A DNA stretch of 64,000 nucleotides from Tritrichomonas musculus (taxonomy: Eukaryota; Parabasalia; Tritrichomonadida; Tritrichomonadidae). The stretch lies in NCBI GenBank assembly GCA_039105265.1, contig JAPFFF010000007.1, positions 806,001-870,000 on the forward strand. The letters run 5' to 3'. Under the pieces are notes generated by a model, which searched no databases, had not been told where the DNA came from, and worked only from the letters and a program-made list of their open reading frames with translations. This document shows positions 1 to 8,987 of the stretch, in pieces; positions within the stretch are counted from its first letter, which is position 1; each line of letters begins with the position of its first letter. The position numbers and the translations under genes were made by a program.

Positions 1-3000
1 CGGTTTTTGGCGCCTGTTTAATTTCATCATCTAAAATTATAGAAATTGAATGTGGCTCAATTTTGAGCTTAACCATTTTCAGCCCCTCAATTTTTTGAAG
101 GATGCATTCAAAAATAACCGCTTTTTCAGCGGTTTGCTTTTCAATCACAGGCAGATTTGAATTCAAAAAAGCGGTTTGCTCAAATAACGGCAAAAAACGG
201 TTATGCGACCAAAAGAAAAAGTCAGAATTATTGTAGTAATCGAGAGAATGATTCTTCCTTGGCTTCGCCTCGTTTTGAAGCGATTCTCTTTTCATCAGGA
301 AAGGACAAAAGTTTGCACAAAAAGTCATCGATCGCTTGAAGAAGAAGGAAGACAAAGAGTCGTCATTCCAGGGACCTTTTTCAGTCATCAGCTTCTCCTT
401 CAGCTTCTCCCATTGCTGCTTGTCGAACTCTTCAAGCAATGACATGAATCGCTTCAGCTTGGTGATGCCGTTTTCAGTGAATGGACTGAGCTCTTTGCTT
501 TCGTTGTTTTCGTTTGAATGAAAAGTGTCTTTCAATATCTTCTTCTGCAAAAATGCCAAGTTTTCTATCTTCTTCGTCGATGATCCGAAGCTTTGACTTA
601 TCGTTGACTGAATTTGAATGAACGTTGATCGTATCTCATTCAAATATAGTAAAGAACCGTCATAGATGTCAGAAAACATGTCATTTGTCATCTTTTTGTC
701 TTCAATTGGAATGAAAACCAATTTGAACGAGTTTTGATCAAGTGAAGATGAATTTGAATTACTTGCAAATTTGACTTTTTGAGTCTGCCTTTTGTTAATC
801 TTCTCAATTGTCAAATTATGGAATTCTGGAGTGACATGTGATATGAAACACATCAAGATTGAATACAATTTGATTTCATTCTGACTGACAATTGGTGCCA
901 CTTTTCCAGTCGTTGAATGAAGAATGTAATTCATTCTCATGTTGAAGATTATTTTGGCAAATTCTAAATCAAGCCAATTCATTTCCTCATCAAATCTGAG
1001 TCCATGATTCAACGTGCTTTTATTTTCTTTTTTGGTGGTTACATTTTTATCCAAACCGTTATTTAAGAACATTTGAAGAGAGGTGTCATTTTCACTCTGG
1101 ACGATTTCGTGGTTTTCCTCCATGAAAGGTGATTGAATGAACATTTTTTCAAGCATTGAAATTTTGATTGAATTTGGCCTCAATAAAATGAACATAATTG
1201 AAAATTTGAGGAAAACAATCAAGTCTTTTTCACCCAATTCTTTATTAGGAAAACATTTGATATCTTCATCAACTATTTCTTCTTTTTCATCATTTTCATT
1301 TTCATCATCTTCAATTTCAACATCATCTGGATTTTTCGATGGCGCTTTATAATTGTTATTTGTGACGAAATCAAAGTTCGATGAAGAAGTGAAAAATGAA
1401 TTTAATGAAGCCTTCCCTTGAGCTGGAATTGCAGAGAAAGAACGAATCATTCTTGATTGTTTTAATGGCAAATTTCTGGCAACTTTATTTGAATAGTTTA
1501 TATTGTTATACTTATTGAATAAGATGATCGATGCTATGTGCAAATAAAGCATGATTTTCGAATCTTGTGAATTCGAAAAAAGCATAAATGAAGGGAGCAT
1601 CAAATGCCATTTTTCTTCAAGAATGCTAATAATGAAAGCAAAGAGAATCTTCTGATTTTTCTCAGTCATTAAAATGTTAGAAAATGAACATGACCAAAAC
1701 AAGAAAAGTGGATCAGACAAAGTTTTTTTTGGAATTGAATTAAATGATGATAAAAGTGATGAAACAAAAAGTTCTTGAAATTCTTCATTCGTTGGTTCAT
1801 GCGTAGTCAAAAACCAACAACAAATCAAGTAAAGTTCAGGTGACGATTTATGTGCATGACGAATTAAACTTTCAAAAAAGTAACTCGTCAATTTTGCTTG
1901 TGAAAGAATATTGATAATTAAATCATAATGAATAGACAAGTTTTGATTATTAACTTCATCAAAAACTTCTTGTTTATAAAATTGTGTAATTACATCAATT
2001 AAATTAATTATAATTTGCTCATCATTGTATTTTTCATAGATAATTAATTCATTCAACATAAGAACATCATCAACAGCTATTTTCATGTTTTTGAAAGTTG
2101 TCGGCGATTGACGAATAAGTAAGTCCAAAAATCGAATCATATCTAAAATATCTTTGATATAATTATGAATAACAAAAGATGATTCTCTAATTTCTTCATT
2201 CGTTTTATCTTCAAGATTTATCGATTGTTGTTTCATTGCTTTTTTATAAAGTACGATACATTGGTTAACAATTTCATAATAATCAGATAAATTGAATGAT
2301 TTATCGGCCGAAAACAATAAAAGATGATGAAATATCTTCCTTCGTGCCGCTATTTGATTATTATGTTCTTCAACTTCTTTTTGAATAATTTCAATGTAAT
2401 CATTGAATTTATTCAATTCTTCTTTTTTATTTCCTTCTTCTTTTAATCGATTGATATAAAAATCAACCTTTTTTGAATCAATTTCTTCGTATTTATAAAA
2501 AATATTCATCATCGAAAGAAGAACAGAAAATGATCCAATTTGATCAAAATGTGGAACTTGATATACATCACTCAACCAACTTTCAAGTATTTTCAAATGA
2601 TCATTCGAACTTGAATAATTAATTATTTTCAAATTTGCAATGATAGTAAAGTATATTTGTGAATGCAAATCTTTATTTGAAACACACAAATACATCTTAT
2701 AAAAGTATTGATACAAACGAATATCAAAAACAATTCTTGGTGACAATGAAATTGACATCAAATATAAAAGATACGAAATCATTCGAATTTTGTTTGTTTT
2801 AAAGAAATGATTCTGTAATTTCGGATTAAAAACAAGACATTTGGTTAAGATATATGTTGTTATATAAGGAAGCTCAGTATAGTACTCATTGTCTGTCTGC
2901 TCAAAAGGAATGTCAAGGATCGAATACAAAGGAATTAAAATGTCACATTTCCACATGTTCGTCAAACAAAAAACAAAGTTGAAAACAATGGATGTTACAG

Positions 3001-6000
3001 AAATCGCCTGACTCGATATCAAACTAGAATCAGTCAAAGTTGAAGTGTCAGAAAGATTAGGATGATTAGAAATGTTATATGAAAAAATAGGATTAATTGG
3101 ATATGAAAAGACACCGTTATGAAATAATTTTTTCATGTCTTCAATTTTCTGAAAATTCAAAACGCCAAAGAAACCAAGTTCAATTGTTTCTTTTGAACTC
3201 ACAGTTGATGAATCACCAATCTTTCCATGGAAGGCGACATATTCATTCATATTTGTACTACAAAAATATGAATCGGTAAATTTAGACGTTAATATCATTG
3301 AAAGAATGACTAAGTTTACATAAACATTCACTGATTTCTTTGTGAATGAAACGGTTATAAAAGTCCATTCATCTTTCTTAATTGAACATGAACAATGAAA
3401 TTGATTTATTTCAAAATTAAGCTCATTGTTACATATATAAATCTTTATATTATCATTAATGCTGCTTTGATTTTTTGGATTTTTTCGATCAAAAGAATTC
3501 GCAGTGAAAACATTCAAGTTTCCTTCTGAATCAAATGAACGACAACAAATCCAAAAGCAGATTGAAAATGATTTAGGCACAATGAAATCGCCACAATATT
3601 CATCAGCTTCATCTAGTTTCATATGCTTCGTTTTCTTTAAATAATCAACTTCAACAAGCTGTGAAAGAGTGTTCATAAAAAGTGGCATGTATTTTGAGAG
3701 AACTTTTTTATTTCTGTTTTTGGGCTTTAATAATGATGCGAATTTCAGAACAGCTGCTGGTGAAGAGAAGTATTTAGCTATTATTTCAAAGATTGTCAAA
3801 ATTTTCTTCACTTTTTCTTCATTCTCAATCGAATAGTCTTCTTCTTTCATCTCAGAAAGTTTGTCAAGCAAAAAACAATCAAAATCAACAAGATGACACT
3901 TTTGACAGTTTTCTATTGCATTTGGACTGTTTTGAAGGAGACTTTTATACAAGAAATCATTGATGAGCTCATTGAATTTAACCGACGAGAATAATAAATA
4001 AGATATCGGCAAAACTTGACAATTATAAATATGTGAATTGTCAATTGAAATCAATTTTAATATGTCATTAAAAAGTGATTCATGATTATCCAATTGAAAT
4101 GACGGATACATGTTCAAAATCGCCTTTTTAAGAAAGAATGCTTCAATATCACTGAGTTGATACTCGGGTGATATTAGGATAAAAAGTGACATCACTAATT
4201 TCAATAATTCTTCACTCATTTTAATTTGTGAAAGAATGTTGAAAATTTCAAGAAAAGTAGATTTAAAGGCCCTTGAAAAAGAAATCTTGATATTAAAGAT
4301 AGAAATAAGTAACTTAACAAACCTAACCATCACTTTAATAACATTTTCTTCATCCTCAATTGAGTGCATTTGAAAAAGTTTCAAGAAAATAACGAAGTTT
4401 TTTGTATCAATAACTGTTCCGACATTTTTGAAATAATTTGTCAGAATTTTTATAATTTCATCAGCAAGGTTGTCTTCTATCAAACACAAGAAATATGACG
4501 TTTGAATACTCAAACCGTCAAGTATTGAATCATAAGAAACTATTGAAATATAATTGAAAAGTGCTTCTCTCACAATTTCAACAACTTTTGTCTCAATATT
4601 TGAAATGTTCATGAATCGATAAAAATTCATGATCTCATCTAGAAACTCATTCGGTATTCGAATGTTAAGTGATGTCAAACGATAGACTATTTCAATAAAA
4701 ATAACCGGATAAAACCGTGAAAAAGTCAGTAAAAGATGCAACTTTTTTTTCCTTTGAACAATGTTGATCAGAAATTCATTTCGAATTGAATTCATTTCTT
4801 CTGACAGAAATGATTCAAAAACTGTCACTTTTGGATCAAAAAAAAGGTCAATTCTATTGGCCATTGAACTTAAAATTGGGTGAATTAAATCAGAAAACTT
4901 AATTGTGCTTTTTGTACTCGACTTTTTCTTTTGATTGATACATGATAGAATAAATAGCAAATAAAATGCCATGTGATTGATTTCACTAGTGTCATTATTT
5001 GCGTCAAAAAGTGCCACAAAAGCTGAAATTAATGCTTTTATGTTGTTTTCATGGTTGAACATTGCCTGAATCAATGGATTGAAGTCATCATAAATACTTT
5101 TATATATTTTTTGTGGATCTTCTTCAATAATGATCTTTTTTAACGGTTTGGGATCAAAACCGTTTGAAAAAGTTTGAGTTTTTGAATTGGAAAAATCTTG
5201 AATGATTTCTAAATTATTTGGAAGAATGATTAGTTGATCAGGAAAATCAAATTTATCATTTTCACCTTCATTGATATTAGTTTTTGAAAGTTCTTGAAGA
5301 TTTTGATTAAGTACAATTAAAATGATATCTAATAAATTATTTGATATTAAAAAATTGAAATCACTGTTGGAAATTTTCAAAAGGCTTGAGAAACATTTGA
5401 TTATGACATTACTAGTATTGATATCTGCTTTTTTGCACATATATGCCTTAAAAAAATCAAAAATATAACATATGATTTTCTCATTGAAAATATAGGGGTG
5501 CAAAATGGATGAATCATAAATCATATTTACAATATCAAATAATTCACTAGAAAAAGAGATTTGATCATTCGCAGTTTGGTTTGGATCTTCAAAATGTGAA
5601 AGAATATCAATAAAAATGCTTCCTGATATGATTGGAATTAAATTTGGATAAGTTTTTTTATCATTTTGACTTATAAAAAACTTGCTTGCAGTGGGAATAT
5701 ATTTGTCAAAAAGAGGTGTCATTTTTGATTCAACAAGTGATTTATAACCATAATAAAATGCACTTTTTGCTAGTATTTCATAACTTTGTGAATTTTCAAT
5801 TTTTATACTCAGGAGAGAAGTCAAAACGATATCTCCTGGGTAAACAAGACCAGTTTTTGTATAATTTATAAACCATGCAAAAAATGAGTAAAATAAAAAA
5901 ATTGACGAGTAAATTTTATTATTTTCTGACATCTTATCAATATTTTGAGAGATTTCAGAAATGGACTGAGTAATAACAGGAAATTGGAATTCCATATCGT

Positions 6001-6193
6001 AAAGAATCTGGCTCAATTGCTCTTTTGATTGATGCATTTCTTGAATTAAAGAAATTGTTGATGTAGGAACTTTTGGTAAAGGATTGTTTTTAAAAAGCAT
6101 AAAATATGGACAATTGCTTGTTACTTTATTAAAGTCGGCTGTTCTTCCGAGCTCAAGAATGCGTGCAAGTGGAGCAGACTCATATTCATACAT
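1..6193 (-). CDS. BEACH-domain protein, N-terminal ~2064 codons (3' end beyond window)
   Basis: The minus strand is open from an ATG at 6193 (MYEYESAPLARILEL...) to the left edge; no stop is seen. Most of it is helical, armadillo-like sequence. At about residues 850-1030 lies a concanavalin-A-like stretch (SFSICFWICC, then KKDEWTFITVSF), the domain usual in LRBA/neurobeachin-type proteins. Near residue 1936 comes TEKGPWND, matching the pre-BEACH signature (ERxPW) of the complete BEACH gene at 24062-32506, and the visible end (about residue 2024 on, KMVKLKIEPHSISIILDD) looks like the start of the PH-BEACH domain. The BEACH and WD40 parts should lie to the left of the window. BEACH proteins are large scaffolds for vesicle and lysosome traffic. 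A TTTCAATA initiator-like element sits just before the start codon. Family call is firm by collinearity; the missing C-terminus is inferred. Confidence 0.85.
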   Translation of the reverse strand, partial: MYEYESAPLARILELGRTADFNKVTSNCPYFMLFKNNPLPKVPTSTISLIQEMHQSKEQLSQILYDMEFQFPVITQSISEISQNIDKMSENNKIYSSIFLFYSFFAWFINYTKTGLVYPGDIVLTSLLSIKIENSQSYEILAKSAFYYGYKSLVESKMTPLFDKYIPTASKFFISQNDKKTYPNLIPIISGSIFIDILSHFEDPNQTANDQISFSSELFDIVNMIYDSSILHPYIFNEKIICYIFDFFKAYMCKKADINTSNVIIKCFSSLLKISNSDFNFLISNNLLDIILIVLNQNLQELSKTNINEGENDKFDFPDQLIILPNNLEIIQDFSNSKTQTFSNGFDPKPLKKIIIEEDPQKIYKSIYDDFNPLIQAMFNHENNIKALISAFVALFDANNDTSEINHMAFYLLFILSCINQKKKSSTKSTIKFSDLIHPILSSMANRIDLFFDPKVTVFESFLSEEMNSIRNEFLINIVQRKKKLHLLLTFSRFYPVIFIEIVYRLTSLNIRIPNEFLDEIMNFYRFMNISNIETKVVEIVREALFNYISIVSYDSILDGLSIQTSYFLCLIEDNLADEIIKILTNYFKNVGTVIDTKNFVIFLKLFQMHSIEDEENVIKVMVRFVKLLISIFNIKISFSRAFKSTFLEIFNILSQIKMSEELLKLVMSLFILISPEYQLSDIEAFFLKKAILNMYPSFQLDNHESLFNDILKLISIDNSHIYNCQVLPISYLLFSSVKFNELINDFLYKSLLQNSPNAIENCQKCHLVDFDCFLLDKLSEMKEEDYSIENEEKVKKILTIFEIIAKYFSSPAAVLKFASLLKPKNRNKKVLSKYMPLFMNTLSQLVEVDYLKKTKHMKLDEADEYCGDFIVPKSFSICFWICCRSFDSEGNLNVFTANSFDRKNPKNQSSINDNIKIYICNNELNFEINQFHCSCSIKKDEWTFITVSFTKKSVNVYVNLVILSMILTSKFTDSYFCSTNMNEYVAFHGKIGDSSTVSSKETIELGFFGVLNFQKIEDMKKLFHNGVFSYPINPIFSYNISNHPNLSDTSTLTDSSLISSQAISVTSIVFNFVFCLTNMWKCDILIPLYSILDIPFEQTDNEYYTELPYITTYILTKCLVFNPKLQNHFFKTNKIRMISYLLYLMSISLSPRIVFDIRLYQYFYKMYLCVSNKDLHSQIYFTIIANLKIINYSSSNDHLKILESWLSDVYQVPHFDQIGSFSVLLSMMNIFYKYEEIDSKKVDFYINRLKEEGNKKEELNKFNDYIEIIQKEVEEHNNQIAARRKIFHHLLLFSADKSFNLSDYYEIVNQCIVLYKKAMKQQSINLEDKTNEEIRESSFVIHNYIKDILDMIRFLDLLIRQSPTTFKNMKIAVDDVLMLNELIIYEKYNDEQIIINLIDVITQFYKQEVFDEVNNQNLSIHYDLIINILSQAKLTSYFFESLIRHAHKSSPELYLICCWFLTTHEPTNEEFQELFVSSLLSSFNSIPKKTLSDPLFLFWSCSFSNILMTEKNQKILFAFIISILEEKWHLMLPSFMLFSNSQDSKIMLYLHIASIILFNKYNNINYSNKVARNLPLKQSRMIRSFSAIPAQGKASLNSFFTSSSNFDFVTNNNYKAPSKNPDDVEIEDDENENDEKEEIVDEDIKCFPNKELGEKDLIVFLKFSIMFILLRPNSIKISMLEKMFIQSPFMEENHEIVQSENDTSLQMFLNNGLDKNVTTKKENKSTLNHGLRFDEEMNWLDLEFAKIIFNMRMNYILHSTTGKVAPIVSQNEIKLYSILMCFISHVTPEFHNLTIEKINKRQTQKVKFASNSNSSSLDQNSFKLVFIPIEDKKMTNDMFSDIYDGSLLYLNEIRSTFIQIQSTISQSFGSSTKKIENLAFLQKKILKDTFHSNENNESKELSPFTENGITKLKRFMSLLEEFDKQQWEKLKEKLMTEKGPWNDDSLSSFFFKRSMTFCANFCPFLMKRESLQNEAKPRKNHSLDYYNNSDFFFWSHNRFLPLFEQTAFLNSNLPVIEKQTAEKAVIFECILQKIEGLKMVKLKIEPHSISIILDDEIKQAPKT

Positions 6194-7458
6194 TCAAAAT
6201 ATATTGAAATATTCAATCTTCCATTATTCAAAATTGTAAAAGGAGTTAACTTTTTGATAAATGCTTTTAATTTCATTCAAAATTGATAGAAATAAATTTA
6301 TTGAATCTACGATAAATTAAATATTCTTTTATTTGAAGAAAATGATCAACGTTTAGTTTTTTTAATCATATAAATATAATTTAAAATAGTTTTATTCAAT
6401 CATTCTATTAGGATTCATATCATCCAAGCAATTATTAATTTTAATACAAAATCTCATTTCAAAAAATAGTATTGCGATCTTGAATATCATTTATAATCTC
6501 ATGATTTTAACACATATTTAATAGAAAAAAAGAATTTTCTTGAGTGTATTATTAATTATTACTTCATAAGATATTTATTAAACGAAAACCTCAATAAACA
6601 TTCATTAATTAAAATAATTTGCATTTGTAATGTAAATTGTTTTTCATATTTAAACAAACAATATTTTCTTTTTAAACAAAATTTTAATCTATTTCTCATT
6701 TTTTAGAGCGCATATAATATAAATTTCACAGATTGTTTAATAAACAAATCACTTATGTGCTAAAACTCTCCAAACTTCATGATAATTGAGAAGTTTTCAA
6801 TATTCAATTAACTAATGGAATTCTCTAAACCTGAATTTCCGGTGAATTTTGAGGTCAAAAATTTGAAAATTTGACCTAAACCATAAAATGTATTAATTGT
6901 ATAATTTTGATTTTTTATCTTCAAAATAAGGGAACTTTAGTAGCATAAAATCAAATAATTCTTATACAATTAACACAAGTTTATTTATTTATAAATAATT
7001 CGGTTTAGTTCATTATAGAGAATGATATTTGCGTGTATTTTTTTTTGGAGATCATATTCAATTTCTGTGTTCAAACATGAGTATAAAACTTTCATGATTT
7101 TTTAATACAATCAAATGCAATTACTAAAAAAGTTTTTTGACCACATATAAAGATTTTTAATGTATATCTGAAAAATAATGTGAATTTTTATTTGTTCTAA
7201 TCCATTCAATGAAATGCCCATAAAAATCGTATGTTTACATCGCATTTTGAAAAAGGAACATATAATTCAATAAAAAAGCATTTCTTCATCTATAAAAATA
7301 AGGATGCGTTTTAAACAATGAAAAAAGTTTCGATTAATTTCATATGATCTTCGTATATTTGTGCATTTTTAATAAACATCATAATTTTAATAGACCGCTT
7401 GAAATTTTCAATTAAAACAGTTTCTAATAAAATAAATTTTAAACTGACAATTATTGAA
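6194..7458. other. AT-rich intergenic region between divergent BEACH and Myb genes
   Basis: About 1.26 kb, strongly AT-rich, with no long open frame or RNA gene that I can recognise. It must hold the promoters of both flanking divergent genes. The reading frame of the Myb gene extends upstream to a TTG at 7399, but this is not a credible start. Confidence 0.6.
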
Positions 7459-8610
7459 ATGAATCCTCAAAGCATCCAACCAATGATTCCTATAGCACCG
7501 ACTAGGAATAGACGTAGAAATAATGTTTCCTCAAAGAATAAAAAATGGACACCTGAAGAGGATGCCTTGTTAAGAAAAATTGCTAGTGAAAGAGAAACGA
7601 GTATCAATTGGAAAGCAGCAGAAAATCAATTTCCAGGGAAAACTTCACAACAAATATTTGAAAGATGGACCAAAGTTCTTGATCCTGGTCTTTTGAAAGG
7701 ATCTTGGACAAGGCAAGAAGATGAAGTAATTATTAACTTTGTTCACACTTACGGATGCAAATCATGGACTAAATTGGCTAGTCTTCTTCCAGGAAGAATT
7801 GGAAAGCAATGCCGTGAAAGGTGGCTCAATCACTTGAACCCAGAGCTAAATCGAGGACCATGGACACCAGAAGAAGATCAACAATTATTATTGCTTCATG
7901 AACAATTTGGAAATCACTGGTCGAAGATTTCTTATTTAATGCCTTCGCGTGCAGATAACATGATTAAAAACAGATGGTATTCTACATTATCAAAGAAAAC
8001 AAAGGCTGAAGTTGAAGAATCAATTAAAAATTTAAAGATGAATCCACCTACACCAATTATAAACAATGGAGCGGCCACACAACAGCTAACAAACCAATCT
8101 CCATCATTAAACTATATGAACCCACTTGCATCAAATCTTCCAAATCAATCTCCAACATCTAATACAATTGTTCAAATTAATAATAATGATGGAACTAATA
8201 TCCCACCAAGCTTCACACCAACAAAGGTCAAATTTAATGCTCCATCAGGCCAATTTCAACCACCTCCACCTCAACCTCAACCACAAACACCACCACAACA
8301 GCAGCAGCCAGAGAATTTACCAAAACCACAGCCATTTGAAGAAATGTCAATTGACACTCCTTCTATATGGACCCCATCATATAATAACACACTATTTTCA
8401 GGAACTCCTGTTGGATTTATTTCTCCAATGATGCCATCGGCTTCACCATTTGCATTATTATCACCATATAAGAAGATGACGCCTATGTTTAGTCCATGGG
8501 CAGCTGACACATCAAAGAATTGCTTTATGTCTCCTATTAATCAGAAATGTTCACCACCTTCTCTTTCGGAGAATAGGGCTGAACTAATGAACCTTATCGT
8601 TCATCAATAA
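7459..8610 (+). CDS. Three-repeat (R1R2R3) c-Myb-like transcription factor, 383 aa
   Basis: A nuclear DNA-binding protein with three adjacent Myb repeats. Each keeps all three tryptophans: R1 W30/W51/W70, R2 W83/W103/W122, R3 W135/W154/W173. R2 carries GRIGKQCRERWLNHLNPE and R3 carries IKNRWYSTL, both very close to the recognition helices of animal c-Myb and plant 3R-Myb, so the target is probably an AACNG-type site. The remaining ~200 residues are Pro/Gln/Asn-rich with no fold that I recognise, as in activation regions; short Ser/Pro and Phe-rich motifs near the end could be docking sites. I chose the ATG at 7459; the frame is open upstream only to a TTG at 7399. Many trichomonad Mybs have two repeats, so the full R1 is notable. 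The gene is convergent with the RING gene. Confidence 0.93.
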   Translation: MNPQSIQPMIPIAPTRNRRRNNVSSKNKKWTPEEDALLRKIASERETSINWKAAENQFPGKTSQQIFERWTKVLDPGLLKGSWTRQEDEVIINFVHTYGCKSWTKLASLLPGRIGKQCRERWLNHLNPELNRGPWTPEEDQQLLLLHEQFGNHWSKISYLMPSRADNMIKNRWYSTLSKKTKAEVEESIKNLKMNPPTPIINNGAATQQLTNQSPSLNYMNPLASNLPNQSPTSNTIVQINNNDGTNIPPSFTPTKVKFNAPSGQFQPPPPQPQPQTPPQQQQPENLPKPQPFEEMSIDTPSIWTPSYNNTLFSGTPVGFISPMMPSASPFALLSPYKKMTPMFSPWAADTSKNCFMSPINQKCSPPSLSENRAELMNLIVHQ

Positions 8611-8987
8611 GTCCAACACATTGCCGAAAGTATTTTAAAATGTTAGATGAATTTTTGATATTTTGATATATTAAAGATTTTATGCTTATTCACTTTTCTT
8701 TATTCTTTATTCACTTTCCTTTATTTCATAGATCAAGTCCGTTTATTTTTATATTCTTGACGTTTTATTACGTTAAAAATAAAGAATTGAAGATCAAAAA
8801 TATTTGTTTTTAATGTTTTTGCATTAAATTAACTATAATATAATTTCACATATTAATCACATTTGAGTTATGAATATAAATTTGTTTTGATTATTATTGA
8901 TCATCTCAAATTTGATTTGATGAAAGTATGAGATTACACAATTTAGAGAGATCTAGTAATAAATAAAAAGTTAAATAATATTTATTT
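8611..8987. other. Convergent spacer between Myb and RING genes
   Basis: 377 bp of AT-rich DNA holding the 3' ends of two convergent genes. TAAA-type motifs, the trichomonad polyadenylation signal, occur on both strands. Nothing else seen. Confidence 0.5.

Noticed and set aside
7399-7458. Upstream extension of the Myb frame
   Set aside because: It begins with TTG, not ATG, and reads as AT-rich filler (KFSIKTVSNKINFKL); the ATG at 7459 opens right before the first Myb repeat.
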